Shown: positions 24,867-32,789 of the stretch, one piece after another
Layout: each line of letters opens with the position of its first letter
Numbering within the stretch: the stretch's first letter is position 1
Assembly: GCA_028698615.1 (NCBI GenBank)
Contig: JAQVWF010000020.1
Location: 1-43,080 of the forward strand
DNA: 43,080 nucleotides
Source of the DNA: Syntrophorhabdaceae bacterium
GTDB lineage: Bacteria; Desulfobacterota; Syntrophorhabdia; Syntrophorhabdales; Syntrophorhabdaceae
Direction of reading: 5' to 3'
Position numbers and translations under genes: made by a program
The notes under the pieces: model-generated
Database searches by the model: none
The model's input: only the letters and a program-made list of their open reading frames with translations
Told to the model about the DNA's origin: nothing

Positions 24867-26018
24867 ATGCGGATGATCCCGAAGAAAGTGAGGATTGCCC
24901 GGTTTCTGGCACGCCCCAATCGTTTTGTCGTGCAATGCATCCTTGACGGGGACATCACCGATGCCTACCTGCCAAACCCCGGCAGGCTTTGGGAGCTTCT
25001 CTTTCCCGGCTGCAAGCTTTATCTTTCGGAAAACCGCGGTACCGTGAAGCTTCACTATACCGTCGTAGCCATGGAAAAAGAGGGCGTTCCCATCCTTCTC
25101 CATACGCACCTCGCCAATGATGCCGCGGAAGCGCTCCTCAGGAGGGGCCTCGTGCCGGGGCTCGAGAATGCCCGCGTTCTCAAGCGCGAGGCCACCTTCG
25201 GCGACAGCAGGTTTGATTTTCTGCTGGAAAAGGATGGCCGGGAGATGGTCCTGGAGGTGAAGAACTGCACTCTTTTCCGGGGTAGGCTTGCCATGTTCCC
25301 CGATGCGGTGACGAGACGCGGAAGCCGCCACCTTGAAGGACTCATGGGGCTTGCCTCGAAGGGCATCCCCGGGGGCGTACTTTTCCTCGTCCAGTGGCCG
25401 CATGCGCAATACTTCATGCCTGAGTATCATACAGACCTTCTTTTTTCGCAGACGTTCCTGAAATGCAGGAACCGTATCTTTGTTGAAGCCATGGCGCTCA
25501 CCTGGCATACAGACCTGTCTCTGGGCAGCGGTGTGAAGAGGCTTGTCATTCCCTGGGAGATGATCGAAAGAAAGAGCCGTGACGGGGGATGCTACATACT
25601 CATCCTGAGGCTCGACGAGGACACCCCGATCATGACAGGCGGTCTGGGAGAGGTCCTTTTCAGGAAGGGTTACTATCTCTATGCCGGTTCCGCCAGGAAG
25701 GCGCTCACGAAGAGAATGGAGCGACATGGCAGAAAACGGAAGAAGCTTTTCTGGCACATCGACTACCTCCGCGAAAGGGCGTTCTTTCATAAAGTCCTTG
25801 CGATCAGGACCCAAAGCGATATCGAGTGCGCTCTTGCCTCCGACCTTAAACGGGTGTCCCGGTGGTCGGTGCCCGGTTTTGGATGCTCCGATTGCTCCTG
25901 TGTCAGCCACCTCTTCGGCATGGACACGGACCCCCTGCATTCCCCCGATTTTATCGATCTGCTGTGTGACCATCGGATAGGTTCCGTTGAAAGAGAGCTC
26001 GATCTTGAAGATAATTGA
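24867..26018 (+). CDS. sfsA: SfsA nuclease fused to DUF123 (GIY-YIG-like) domain
   Basis: A 383-residue fusion. Residues 1-225 are SfsA: an OB-like N-part (RFLARPNRFVVQCILDGDITDAYLPNPGRLWELLFPG) and a PD-(D/E)xK nuclease core (DSRFDFLLEKDGREMVLEVKNCT). Residues ~235-375 are DUF123, a GIY-YIG-like module: GCYILILRL, KGYYLYAGSARKALTKRMERH, KLFWHIDYLR and the Cys-rich CSDCSCVSHLFG. SfsA of E. coli binds DNA/RNA and affects maltose genes; DUF123 is poorly characterised. ATG at 24867 matches the family start; a GTG 36 bp upstream would be inside the promoter. The 3' end overlaps the nagA-like gene. Confidence 0.9.
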   Translation: MRMIPKKVRIARFLARPNRFVVQCILDGDITDAYLPNPGRLWELLFPGCKLYLSENRGTVKLHYTVVAMEKEGVPILLHTHLANDAAEALLRRGLVPGLENARVLKREATFGDSRFDFLLEKDGREMVLEVKNCTLFRGRLAMFPDAVTRRGSRHLEGLMGLASKGIPGGVLFLVQWPHAQYFMPEYHTDLLFSQTFLKCRNRIFVEAMALTWHTDLSLGSGVKRLVIPWEMIERKSRDGGCYILILRLDEDTPIMTGGLGEVLFRKGYYLYAGSARKALTKRMERHGRKRKKLFWHIDYLRERAFFHKVLAIRTQSDIECALASDLKRVSRWSVPGFGCSDCSCVSHLFGMDTDPLHSPDFIDLLCDHRIGSVERELDLEDN

Positions 26019-26874
26019 TATACATACCCACGGCATTGACGGGTACGAAACAAGGGGGGCGAGATCCGGGGACATCCTCGAGATGGCACAGATCCATGGA
26101 TCGCTGGGAACAGAGGCGATCGTTCCCACGATATTCCCCGCGCCCGTCGATGAGATGCGCAGTGACATGGCCGCAGTGAAGGAGGCGATGGAACAACAGC
26201 GCGAAGGAAAGACGGCCCGCGGTGCCCCGGAGGCGAGGATCCTGGGCGTTCACCTCGAGGGCCCGTTTCTCAACCCGTCCAAGGCGGGAGCGCTCGACGG
26301 CGGGTCCTTTCTGCCCGCCACCCGGGACACATGGATGAGACTTGTCGACGGGTTTGCCCGGATGGTGAGGATAATCACCGTCGCCCCCGAGCTTCAGGGG
26401 GCGACAGAACTGATAGAGAACATCGCCGGCATGGGGATCATAGTGAGCATGGGTCATTCCGATGCGACCTATGGCGAGGCCGAAGCGGGGTTCCGGGCGG
26501 GAGCCCGGGGCATAACCCACATTTTCAACGCCATGCGCGTTTTCCATCATCGCGAACCGGGTATCGCAGGCTTTGCCCTCATGAACCCCGATGTCTATGT
26601 CGAGGTGATAGCCGACCCCTATCATCTCGATGCAAAGACGGTCGGGCTTGTTTTCGAGGTGAAGGACCCGGGTCGCATCATGATCGTCTCCGATACGGTA
26701 AAAGCATCTGTTTCGGTGTCTCAGGGGAAAGCGGTCACAGACGCGGCCGGCGGGCTCCTTGGTGGTTCCATGGCCCTGACAGAGTCCGTGAAACGGCTCA
26801 TTCGGCTCGGGTTCGACCGCGACCACGTGGAACGCGCTGTGGGTCAGAACCCAGCGGGCTATCTTGGCACATGA
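26005..26874 (+). CDS. nagA: N-acetylglucosamine-6-phosphate deacetylase-like protein
   Basis: A 289-residue amidohydrolase of the NagA type. The metal motif DIHTHGIDG is at the very N-terminus, followed by GVHLEGPF (metal Glu), SMGHSDATYGEA (metal His), ITHIFNAMR (metal His) and IVSDTVKA (catalytic Asp). NagA enzymes have about 380 residues; this one lacks the N-terminal beta-sandwich strands and part of the C-terminal ones, leaving mainly the TIM barrel. It starts at TTG overlapping sfsA by 14 bp; a TTG 18 bp upstream is another option. It would deacetylate GlcNAc-6-P in amino-sugar or wall recycling. Confidence 0.83.
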   Translation: MKIIDIHTHGIDGYETRGARSGDILEMAQIHGSLGTEAIVPTIFPAPVDEMRSDMAAVKEAMEQQREGKTARGAPEARILGVHLEGPFLNPSKAGALDGGSFLPATRDTWMRLVDGFARMVRIITVAPELQGATELIENIAGMGIIVSMGHSDATYGEAEAGFRAGARGITHIFNAMRVFHHREPGIAGFALMNPDVYVEVIADPYHLDAKTVGLVFEVKDPGRIMIVSDTVKASVSVSQGKAVTDAAGGLLGGSMALTESVKRLIRLGFDRDHVERAVGQNPAGYLGT

Positions 26875-26888
26875 AGGTCGAGAAGCTG

Positions 26889-26920
26889 TCGTGGGTTGCG
26901 GGTTGTGCGTTGTGGTCAAT
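26889..26920. repeat. heptamer run upstream of ffh
   Basis: The GTCGTGG, GTTGCGG, GTTGTGC and GTTGTGG units keep 7-bp phase in the nagA-ffh gap, then decay (TCAATTT). The unit type differs from CTGAAAC but the length and placement are the same. Confidence 0.5.
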
Positions 26921-26963
26921 TTGTAAGACGTTGTAATGACTGGTGGATAACTCTTAATTAACA

Positions 26964-26992
26964 TTGACTATCCGGGATCTTTCCATTAGAAT
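26964..26992 (+). promoter_or_regulatory. ffh operon promoter
   Basis: TTGACT (26964-26969), 17 bp, TAGAAT (26987-26992). The -10 is only 14 bp from the ffh ATG, giving a leader of about 8 nt without a Shine-Dalgarno sequence. It probably drives the whole ffh-to-yraN chain. Confidence 0.65.
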
Positions 26993-27006
26993 ATACCCCA
27001 TACCAT

Positions 27007-28338
27007 ATGTTTGAGAAACTACAGGAAAGATTTGAGTCGACCTTCAAGAAGGTTCGAGGGTACGGAAAGCTCACCGAAAATAACATAAAGGACACCTTGC
27101 GCGAGGTGAGGGTGGCCCTCCTTGAGGCGGACGTAAACTTCAAGGTGGCCAAGGATTTCCTCGAGAAGGTCCGGGTAAAGGCGACGGGCGAGGAGGTGCT
27201 TACGAGCATCACCCCCGGTCAACAGTTCGTGAAGATCGTCTATGACGAACTTTGCGACGTTCTGGGGAGCGCCAATAAGCCTCTGGATGTGGCCGCAGCG
27301 CCGCCCGTTTCCGTCATGCTCATCGGTCTTCAGGGTTCGGGTAAGACGACAACCTCCGCAAAACTTGCGATTCACCTTCGCAAGATGGGTCGCAGGCCGC
27401 TCCTTGTCCCCTCGGATATCTACCGGCCGGCGGCCATCGATCAGCTTGTCACACTGGGAAAGCAGATCAATGTGGAAGCCTTCACCATGGACGTGGTCAA
27501 GGACCCGGTAACGATCTGTAAAGAGGCAAAGGTTTATGCCACACGGAACGGCTACGACACCCTGATCGTCGATACCGCAGGTCGCCTTCATATCGATGAC
27601 GGCATGGTTGGTGAACTTGTCGAGCAGAAAAGGCTTCTCAACCCGAAGGAAACACTCCTTGTCCTCGATGCAATGACCGGTCAGGACGCCGTGAGCATAG
27701 CGGGAGTTTTTAACGAAAAGCTTGGCATAGATGGCATAATACTCACCAAGCTCGACGGCGATACCCGCGGTGGCGCTGCCATATCCATCAAGGCGGTGAC
27801 GGGCAAGCCCATCAAGTTCATCGGTGTCGGCGAGAAGCTGGATGCCTTGGAACCCTTCTTTCCCGACAGGATGGCGTCTCGGATATTGGGCATGGGCGAT
27901 GTCGTTTCCCTCGTCGAAAAAGCGCAGGATGTCTTCGACGAGAAACAGGCCCGGGAGCTTGAGCGAAAATTTCGCAAGGACGAGTTCACCCTCGAGGATT
28001 TTCGTGACCAGATCCGCCAGATGAAGAAACTTGGTTCGCTGGAATCGATCATCGGCATGATCCCCGGCATGAACAAGTTCAAGGGTGGCATTGATTTCGC
28101 CGAGGCGGAAAAGGACATCAAGAAGACGGAGGCGATCATCAATTCCATGACCGCCAGGGAAAGGACCCGCCCCAATATTATCGACGGCAGCAGGCGGGTA
28201 CGCATCTCGAAAGGGAGCGGAACACAGGTCCAGGATGTGAACGAGCTGTTAAAAAAATACATGGAAACAAAGAAGATGTTGAAGAAATTCACGAAGGGAG
28301 GCGCAAAGGGCCTCCAAAAACAACTTTTCATGAGATAG
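27007..28338 (+). CDS. ffh: signal recognition particle protein Ffh
   Basis: A 443-residue SRP54 GTPase. N domain 1-90; G domain with G1 GLQGSGKTT (107-115), DTAGRLHID (about 195), TKLDGDTRGG (about 248); methionine-rich M domain (about 300-435) with GMIPGMNKFKGG and SKGSGTQVQDVN. It binds 4.5S RNA and signal sequences for cotranslational membrane targeting. The ATG matches the family start MFEKLQERFE but has no ribosome-binding site. First gene of the ribosome/tRNA-modification chain; 11 bp to rpsP. Confidence 0.97.
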   Translation: MFEKLQERFESTFKKVRGYGKLTENNIKDTLREVRVALLEADVNFKVAKDFLEKVRVKATGEEVLTSITPGQQFVKIVYDELCDVLGSANKPLDVAAAPPVSVMLIGLQGSGKTTTSAKLAIHLRKMGRRPLLVPSDIYRPAAIDQLVTLGKQINVEAFTMDVVKDPVTICKEAKVYATRNGYDTLIVDTAGRLHIDDGMVGELVEQKRLLNPKETLLVLDAMTGQDAVSIAGVFNEKLGIDGIILTKLDGDTRGGAAISIKAVTGKPIKFIGVGEKLDALEPFFPDRMASRILGMGDVVSLVEKAQDVFDEKQARELERKFRKDEFTLEDFRDQIRQMKKLGSLESIIGMIPGMNKFKGGIDFAEAEKDIKKTEAIINSMTARERTRPNIIDGSRRVRISKGSGTQVQDVNELLKKYMETKKMLKKFTKGGAKGLQKQLFMR

Positions 28339-28349
28339 GAGGTGGGATT

Positions 28350-28604
28350 TTGGCTGTGAAATTCAGATTATCAAGGTTTGGTGCAAAGAAAAAACCTTTT
28401 TACCGCATTGTTGTGGCTGACGAGCGCTCCCCAAGGGACGGGAGGTTCATCGATAAGGTTGGGTTCTACGATCCGTTGAAGAACCCTGCGGAGATAAGCC
28501 TCGACAAAGACAAAATTAAAACGTGGTACGAAAAAGGTGTGAGACCGACGAGGACGGTCGAGAGTTTGTTCAAGAGAGAGGGGGTTCTTAAGGAGCTTTC
28601 ATAA
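28350..28604 (+). CDS. rpsP: 30S ribosomal protein S16
   Basis: An 84-residue S16 protein with the family opening AVKFRLSRFGAKKKPFYRIVVADERSPRDGRFIDKVGFYDP. It starts at TTG with TAGGAGG upstream; an in-frame GTG two codons later is a weaker option. It sits between ffh and khpA with gaps of 11 and 18 bp. Confidence 0.96.
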   Translation: MAVKFRLSRFGAKKKPFYRIVVADERSPRDGRFIDKVGFYDPLKNPAEISLDKDKIKTWYEKGVRPTRTVESLFKREGVLKELS

Positions 28605-28622
28605 AACCAACGGAGGTGGATC

Positions 28623-28856
28623 ATGTTGAAAGAGTTGATCGAGTATATTGCGAGGGCGTTAGTTGACAATCCTGAGAGTGTCAGGGTCTCCGAGATCGAG
28701 GGGGAAAAGACCTCTGTCATTGAACTCAACGTTGCCAAGGATGATCTGGGTAAGGTCATCGGGAAACAGGGCAGAACCGCCCGGGCCATGAGGACGATAT
28801 TGAGCGCGGCTTCGACGAAGGTTAAGAAGAGGGCCGTCCTCGAGATCATCGAGTAA
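28623..28856 (+). CDS. khpA: KH domain RNA-binding protein KhpA
   Basis: A 77-residue single KH domain with the RNA-binding GxxG loop ([12 protein letters not shown]). KhpA-type proteins bind RNA, often with KhpB. GGAGG precedes the ATG. Its stop overlaps the rimM start, indicating translational coupling. The position between rpsP and rimM is the standard one. Confidence 0.94.
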   Translation: MLKELIEYIARALVDNPESVRVSEIEGEKTSVIELNVAKDDLGKVIGKQGRTARAMRTILSAASTKVKKRAVLEIIE

Positions 28857-29353
28857 TGAAATGGATCCCTGTCGGCCGAGTCGTGTCGACATCCGGCATG
28901 CGGGGTGAAGTAAAGTTCTACTATTACAACGAGGTGAAGGGAGAGTTTTTCGACCACACCTCGTTGTTTGCCCTTAAAGGCGACGAATATATTGAACTGA
29001 AGCCTGTGGGGGCAAAATACCGGAAGCGTTTTTTTTATCTCTCATTTCATGGGGTTTCGACCGCTGAGGAGGTCTCCTTCCTTGTGGCAAAGGAGCTGTT
29101 TGTCAGGGAAGCAGACCTCCCCCGGTTGGAAGACGGCGAGTATTACGAGTACCAGTTGATCGGACTTGAGGTAATGACCGCAGAGGGGACAATCCTTGGG
29201 AGGGTGCAGTCGCTGTTGCGTACCGGCGCGAATGATATTCTCCTTGTTGAAGGGGAAAGGGAACTGATGATCCCCATGGTGGAAGGATTCATCATCGATA
29301 TAGACGTGAGCCGCGGCACGATCCGCGTGGACATCGAGAGACTTCTTTTATGA
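28856..29353 (+). CDS. rimM: ribosome maturation factor RimM
   Basis: A 165-residue RimM: N-terminal RimM barrel (IPVGRVVSTSGMRGEVKFYYYN) and C-terminal PRC-like barrel (YEYQLIGLEVMTAEG, LRTGANDILLVEGERELMIPMVEGFIIDIDV). It assists 30S head assembly around S19. It overlaps khpA by 1 bp and trmD by 4 bp. Confidence 0.95.
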   Translation: MKWIPVGRVVSTSGMRGEVKFYYYNEVKGEFFDHTSLFALKGDEYIELKPVGAKYRKRFFYLSFHGVSTAEEVSFLVAKELFVREADLPRLEDGEYYEYQLIGLEVMTAEGTILGRVQSLLRTGANDILLVEGERELMIPMVEGFIIDIDVSRGTIRVDIERLLL

Positions 29354-30084
29354 TCTTTTCAATTCTAACCTTGTTTCCGGGGATCTTTTCATCGCCCCTT
29401 AAGGAGAGTATTCTTGGCAAGGCAGCCGACAAGGGGCTTGTCAATTTCAATATCATCAATATACGGGACTTTGCCGATGATCCCCATCGCTCATGCGATG
29501 ACACGCCCTACGGGGGCGGGCCGGGAATGGTCATGAAGGTGGAACCTATCTACAGGGCCATAGAGCATGTGAAAGAGGCTTCTGGAAAGGCGAAGTTTGT
29601 CCTCCTGACGCCCCAGGGACGCAGGTTCGACCAGTTCACCGCCGAGCGGTTCGCCCGTTCGCCCCATATTTGTCTTGTGTGCGGTCGTTACGAAGGTGTC
29701 GACGAGCGCGTGCTCGACCACATCGATGAAGAGATATCCGTGGGGGACTATGTCACGTCCGGCGGGGAGTTCCCGGCGCTCGTTCTCATCGATGCCGTCT
29801 CCCGCTTTATCCCCGGGGTTCTCGGAAACGATGAATCGGTGTCGGCGGAGAGTTTCAGGGAACCTCTCCTGGAATACCCCCAGTACACAAGACCGGAGAC
29901 ATTCATGGACTCATCGGTGCCGCCCGTTCTCCTTTCGGGGAACCACGAGGAGATACGGAAGTGGAGGCGTAAAGAGGCGATCAGGAAAACGGTCCTCAAA
30001 CGTTCCGACCTCCTCCAGGGATTTCAGGCCAGCGAGGAGGACCGCAGGTTCATGAGAGAGATCATGGAGGAATTCCCTGAATAG
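29350..30084 (+). CDS. trmD: tRNA (guanine-N1-)-methyltransferase TrmD
   Basis: A 244-residue SPOUT-family enzyme that methylates G37 of tRNAs. Motifs: DDTPYGGGPGMVMKVEPIYRAIE (about 50-75), LVCGRYEGVDERV and SVGDYVTSGGEFPALVLIDAVSRFIPGVLG (trefoil knot), followed by the C-terminal helical domain. ATGA overlap with rimM. Its last codons contain the ribosome-binding site of the next gene. Confidence 0.97.
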   Translation: MIFSILTLFPGIFSSPLKESILGKAADKGLVNFNIINIRDFADDPHRSCDDTPYGGGPGMVMKVEPIYRAIEHVKEASGKAKFVLLTPQGRRFDQFTAERFARSPHICLVCGRYEGVDERVLDHIDEEISVGDYVTSGGEFPALVLIDAVSRFIPGVLGNDESVSAESFREPLLEYPQYTRPETFMDSSVPPVLLSGNHEEIRKWRRKEAIRKTVLKRSDLLQGFQASEEDRRFMREIMEEFPE

Positions 30085-30649
30085 CGTCAGCATAGGAGTC
30101 ATTCATTATCCCGTCTATGACAAACGCGGAGACGTCGTGGCAACGAGTCTTACGAATTTGGAAATACATGATATGGCAAGAACTTGCATGACTTTTGGCA
30201 TAGACTTGTGCTATATTGTGTCACCTCTCGCCCGACAGCGGGAGATAGCGGAAAGACTGGTCCATCACTGGGTAGACGGATACGGGGCCACGTACAACCC
30301 CGCACGGGGAGAAGCCCTTAGAAGGGTGAGGATAAGTCCGGACATCGATACGGTGCTCAAGGATTTCGGCAGCGGCCGGCGGCCCTTGATCATCGGTACG
30401 TCCTCTCGGAAAAGGGAGGCAAAAACGATGTCCTCCGGTGACTTCCACGATCTCGTCACGAAAGGGCAGCAGCCGGCCCTTGTGCTTTTCGGCACGGGCT
30501 GGGGCCTGGCGGAGGAAGTTGTGGATCTTTGCGATAGAATGCTTGAACCCATCAGCGGCGCGGGCGACTACAATCACCTTTCCCTTCGCGTCGCACTGGG
30601 TATTATTCTGGATAGAATTTTTAGTGAAAGAGGAGGGCACCATGAATGA
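30077..30649 (+). CDS. SAM-dependent RNA methyltransferase (TrmD-adjacent SPOUT family)
   Basis: A protein of about 190 residues in the RNA methyltransferase family that commonly follows trmD in Desulfobacterota. Family hallmarks are the N-terminal [41 protein letters not shown], and the knot segment [14 protein letters not shown]...[14 protein letters not shown]. The conserved HYPVYD lies upstream of the first standard start (GTG 30137). The frame is open only from 30056, and CTG at 30077 with GGAGG six bases before it is the best start. It would overlap trmD by 8 bp and rplS by 8 bp. Target RNA unknown. Confidence 0.82.
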   Translation: MNSVSIGVIHYPVYDKRGDVVATSLTNLEIHDMARTCMTFGIDLCYIVSPLARQREIAERLVHHWVDGYGATYNPARGEALRRVRISPDIDTVLKDFGSGRRPLIIGTSSRKREAKTMSSGDFHDLVTKGQQPALVLFGTGWGLAEEVVDLCDRMLEPISGAGDYNHLSLRVALGIILDRIFSERGGHHE

Positions 30650-30989
30650 GATGATCGATATGCTTGAAAAAGAAAATATGAGGCTCGATCTTCCCGAGGT
30701 CGGGATAGGCGATAACGTAAAGGTTTATACGAGGATCTTTGAAGGAGAGAAGGAAAGGATCCAGATATTCGAAGGCGTGGTTATCCGCAGGAGGGGTGGA
30801 AACACGAGGGCCTCGTTCACGGTTCGGAAAGTCTCCTACGGCGTTGGCGTTGAAAAGACCTTTCCCATGCATTCGCCCCTTATCGACAGGATTGTAAGGG
30901 TGAGCAAGAGCAAGATCAGAAGATCAAAGCTGTACTACCTGCGCAATCTTAGAGGAAAAGCGGCGAAGCTTAAAGAAAAAAGGGATTAG
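30642..30989 (+). CDS. rplS: 50S ribosomal protein L19
   Basis: A 115-residue L19 with family motifs [49 protein letters not shown] and [30 protein letters not shown] lies just before the ATG, inside the end of the methyltransferase gene. Confidence 0.97.
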   Translation: MNEMIDMLEKENMRLDLPEVGIGDNVKVYTRIFEGEKERIQIFEGVVIRRRGGNTRASFTVRKVSYGVGVEKTFPMHSPLIDRIVRVSKSKIRRSKLYYLRNLRGKAAKLKEKRD

Positions 30990-30999
30990 CAGAAGAACG

Positions 31000-31584
31000 A
31001 TGATCTGCCGGCTGACAGGTCTCGTGGGTGGAATAGATGAGGCCGGACGGGGTCCGCTCGCCGGCCCGGTGGTTTCGTCCTGCGTGATCTGGGAAAAAGT
31101 GCCGGAAAATAAGAACGGGGTGACCGACTCAAAGCTCCTGACCCAGAAAGAGCGAGTCGGTCTTTTTTCGTGGATAATGGACAACGCGTTGAGTGTCGGG
31201 ATAGGGATGGCAAGCCGTGAAGAGATCGACGCCATGAACATCCTTAACGCCAGCCTTCTTTCCATGGAGCGTGCTTTGCTGGCAACGGGGATGGATCCCG
31301 ATGTCGTGCTCGTGGACGGCAACCGGGGGCTCAGGAACTACCCCAGGGCGCGCCCCATTGTTCGCGGAGACAGGAAGTGTTTTTTCATGGCCAGCGCCTC
31401 CATCGTGGCCAAGGTTGTCCGTGACAGGGCCATGGATGCATATCACCGTGTCTATCCGAACTACAACTTCAAGGACAACAAGGGGTACCCGACAGCGCAA
31501 CACAAGGCGGCTATCAGGGAATTCGGTATAACCCCCATCCATCGAACAACCTTCAGGGGGGTAAAGGAATACTGTGATCGATAA
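31000..31584 (+). CDS. rnhB: ribonuclease HII
   Basis: A 194-residue RNase HII, which cleaves RNA in RNA-DNA hybrids, including single ribonucleotides. Catalytic residues are seen in GGIDEAGRGPLAGPVV (Asp and Glu), DGNRGLRN (Asp) and VVRDRAMDAYH (Asp). It follows rplS after 10 bp and overlaps yraN by 11 bp. Confidence 0.96.
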   Translation: MICRLTGLVGGIDEAGRGPLAGPVVSSCVIWEKVPENKNGVTDSKLLTQKERVGLFSWIMDNALSVGIGMASREEIDAMNILNASLLSMERALLATGMDPDVVLVDGNRGLRNYPRARPIVRGDRKCFFMASASIVAKVVRDRAMDAYHRVYPNYNFKDNKGYPTAQHKAAIREFGITPIHRTTFRGVKEYCDR

Positions 31585-31936
31585 GCGGGTGACAGGACAG
31601 GAAGGCGAAGACCGTGCCGCGGCCGTCCTGAAAAAGGAAGGCTATCGTATCCTTGCCACGAACTTCAGAAGTCCCTTTGGAGAGATCGATATCATTGCCG
31701 AAGAAAGCGGCTGCCTTGTTTTCGTAGAGGTCAAGAGGCGCAGGGGCCGCAGCTTCGGCGTTTCCCTCGAGGCCATAGACGCCCGCAAGAAACTGCACAT
31801 CATACGTTCCGCCCAGGTTTATCTCAAGAAGAACCGATGCATCGACCGGCGCATTCGCTTCGACGTGGTCGGTATCGACGGCGATACGGTCCGCGTGATA
31901 CGGCATGCCTTCGGAGAGGAGCAAACACGATGGTGA
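31574..31936 (+). CDS. yraN: YraN/UPF0102 family endonuclease-like protein
   Basis: A 120-residue protein of UPF0102, a PD-(D/E)xK-like fold: GEDRAAAVLKKEGYRILATNFRSPFGEIDIIAEESGCLVFVEVKRRR. The catalytic-type residues Glu, Asp, Glu and Lys are present (GEID...EVK). The function is not established; some members affect DNA uptake or repair. It starts at GTG within the rnhB 3' end. Confidence 0.94.
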   Translation: MIDKRVTGQEGEDRAAAVLKKEGYRILATNFRSPFGEIDIIAEESGCLVFVEVKRRRGRSFGVSLEAIDARKKLHIIRSAQVYLKKNRCIDRRIRFDVVGIDGDTVRVIRHAFGEEQTRW

Positions 31937-32045
31937 CAGATCGGTGTGCCCGATATTCCATTCAATGCTCATCCATCCTTCGCCGGAATGATGAAAAAGC
32001 TTTGCTCAGTTGGGGGCTGTTGTGCTTTGCTTGGGGGAGGCTCCA

Positions 32046-32789
32046 GTGATTGACGAAAAGATCATGACGCTTCTTGCCGCGGTCAGAGACGGGCGTATTT
32101 GCGTCGAGGATGCATACGAGCGATTCAAGGATATGCCCTATGAGGACCTGGAACACACCAAGGTCGATCATCACCGGCTGCTTCGGAAGGGTGTTCAGGA
32201 GGTTGTTTTCGGTGAGGGGAAGACGCTCCCCCAGCTTTACGACATCGTGGGTTCCTTCAGGCAGAAGGACCTGGACGTGCTTGTGACACGCATTGATTTC
32301 GCAACAGGCGAGGCTCTCACGGAAAGGTTTCCCGAGGGGACATACAACACGGAAGCCCGGTGTTTTTTTGTTCGCAGGGAGCGTCCGGCCGAAGGCAAGG
32401 GGATGGTTCTTGTGATATCTGCCGGAACCAGTGATTCGAAGGTGGCGGAAGAGGCCTACGTGGCCTCGACCTTTTTTGGCAATGATACGGAAAAGCTTTG
32501 TGATGTCGGTGTGGCGGGCATCCACCGGCTGTTTCAGAACTTGCCGATTCTCAAGAGGGCCCGGGTCATTATCGTGGCGGCGGGCATGGAGGGGGCCCTT
32601 CCATCCATTGTGGCCGGCATCGTGGGCGTGCCCGTGATAGCCGTTCCTACGAGCGTCGGATACGGGGCGAGCTTCTCGGGGCTGACGGCGCTTCTCGCGA
32701 TGCTCAATTCCTGCTCCACAGTAGGCGTCTTTAACATAGACAACGGTTTTGGCGCAGCATACTTTGCCACACTTATTAACCGGTTATGA
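32046..32789 (+). CDS. larB: LarB, pyridinium-3,5-biscarboxylic acid mononucleotide synthase
   Basis: A 247-residue protein with a C-terminal AIR-carboxylase-like domain: VISAGTSDSKVAEEAYVAS, VGVAGIHRLF, IIVAAGMEGALPSIVAGIVGVPVIAVPTSVGYGASFSGLTALLAMLNSC and NIDNGFGA. LarB carboxylates and hydrolyses NaAD in making the Ni-pincer nucleotide of lactate racemase. GTG at 32046 is chosen because GGAGG lies five bases before it; an ATG at 32010 is less likely. It overlaps larC by 4 bp. Confidence 0.93.
   Translation: MIDEKIMTLLAAVRDGRICVEDAYERFKDMPYEDLEHTKVDHHRLLRKGVQEVVFGEGKTLPQLYDIVGSFRQKDLDVLVTRIDFATGEALTERFPEGTYNTEARCFFVRRERPAEGKGMVLVISAGTSDSKVAEEAYVASTFFGNDTEKLCDVGVAGIHRLFQNLPILKRARVIIVAAGMEGALPSIVAGIVGVPVIAVPTSVGYGASFSGLTALLAMLNSCSTVGVFNIDNGFGAAYFATLINRL

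Noticed and set aside
24732-26168. 478-residue open frame opposite sfsA
   Set aside because: Antisense of a clear SfsA-DUF123 gene; no motif of its own.
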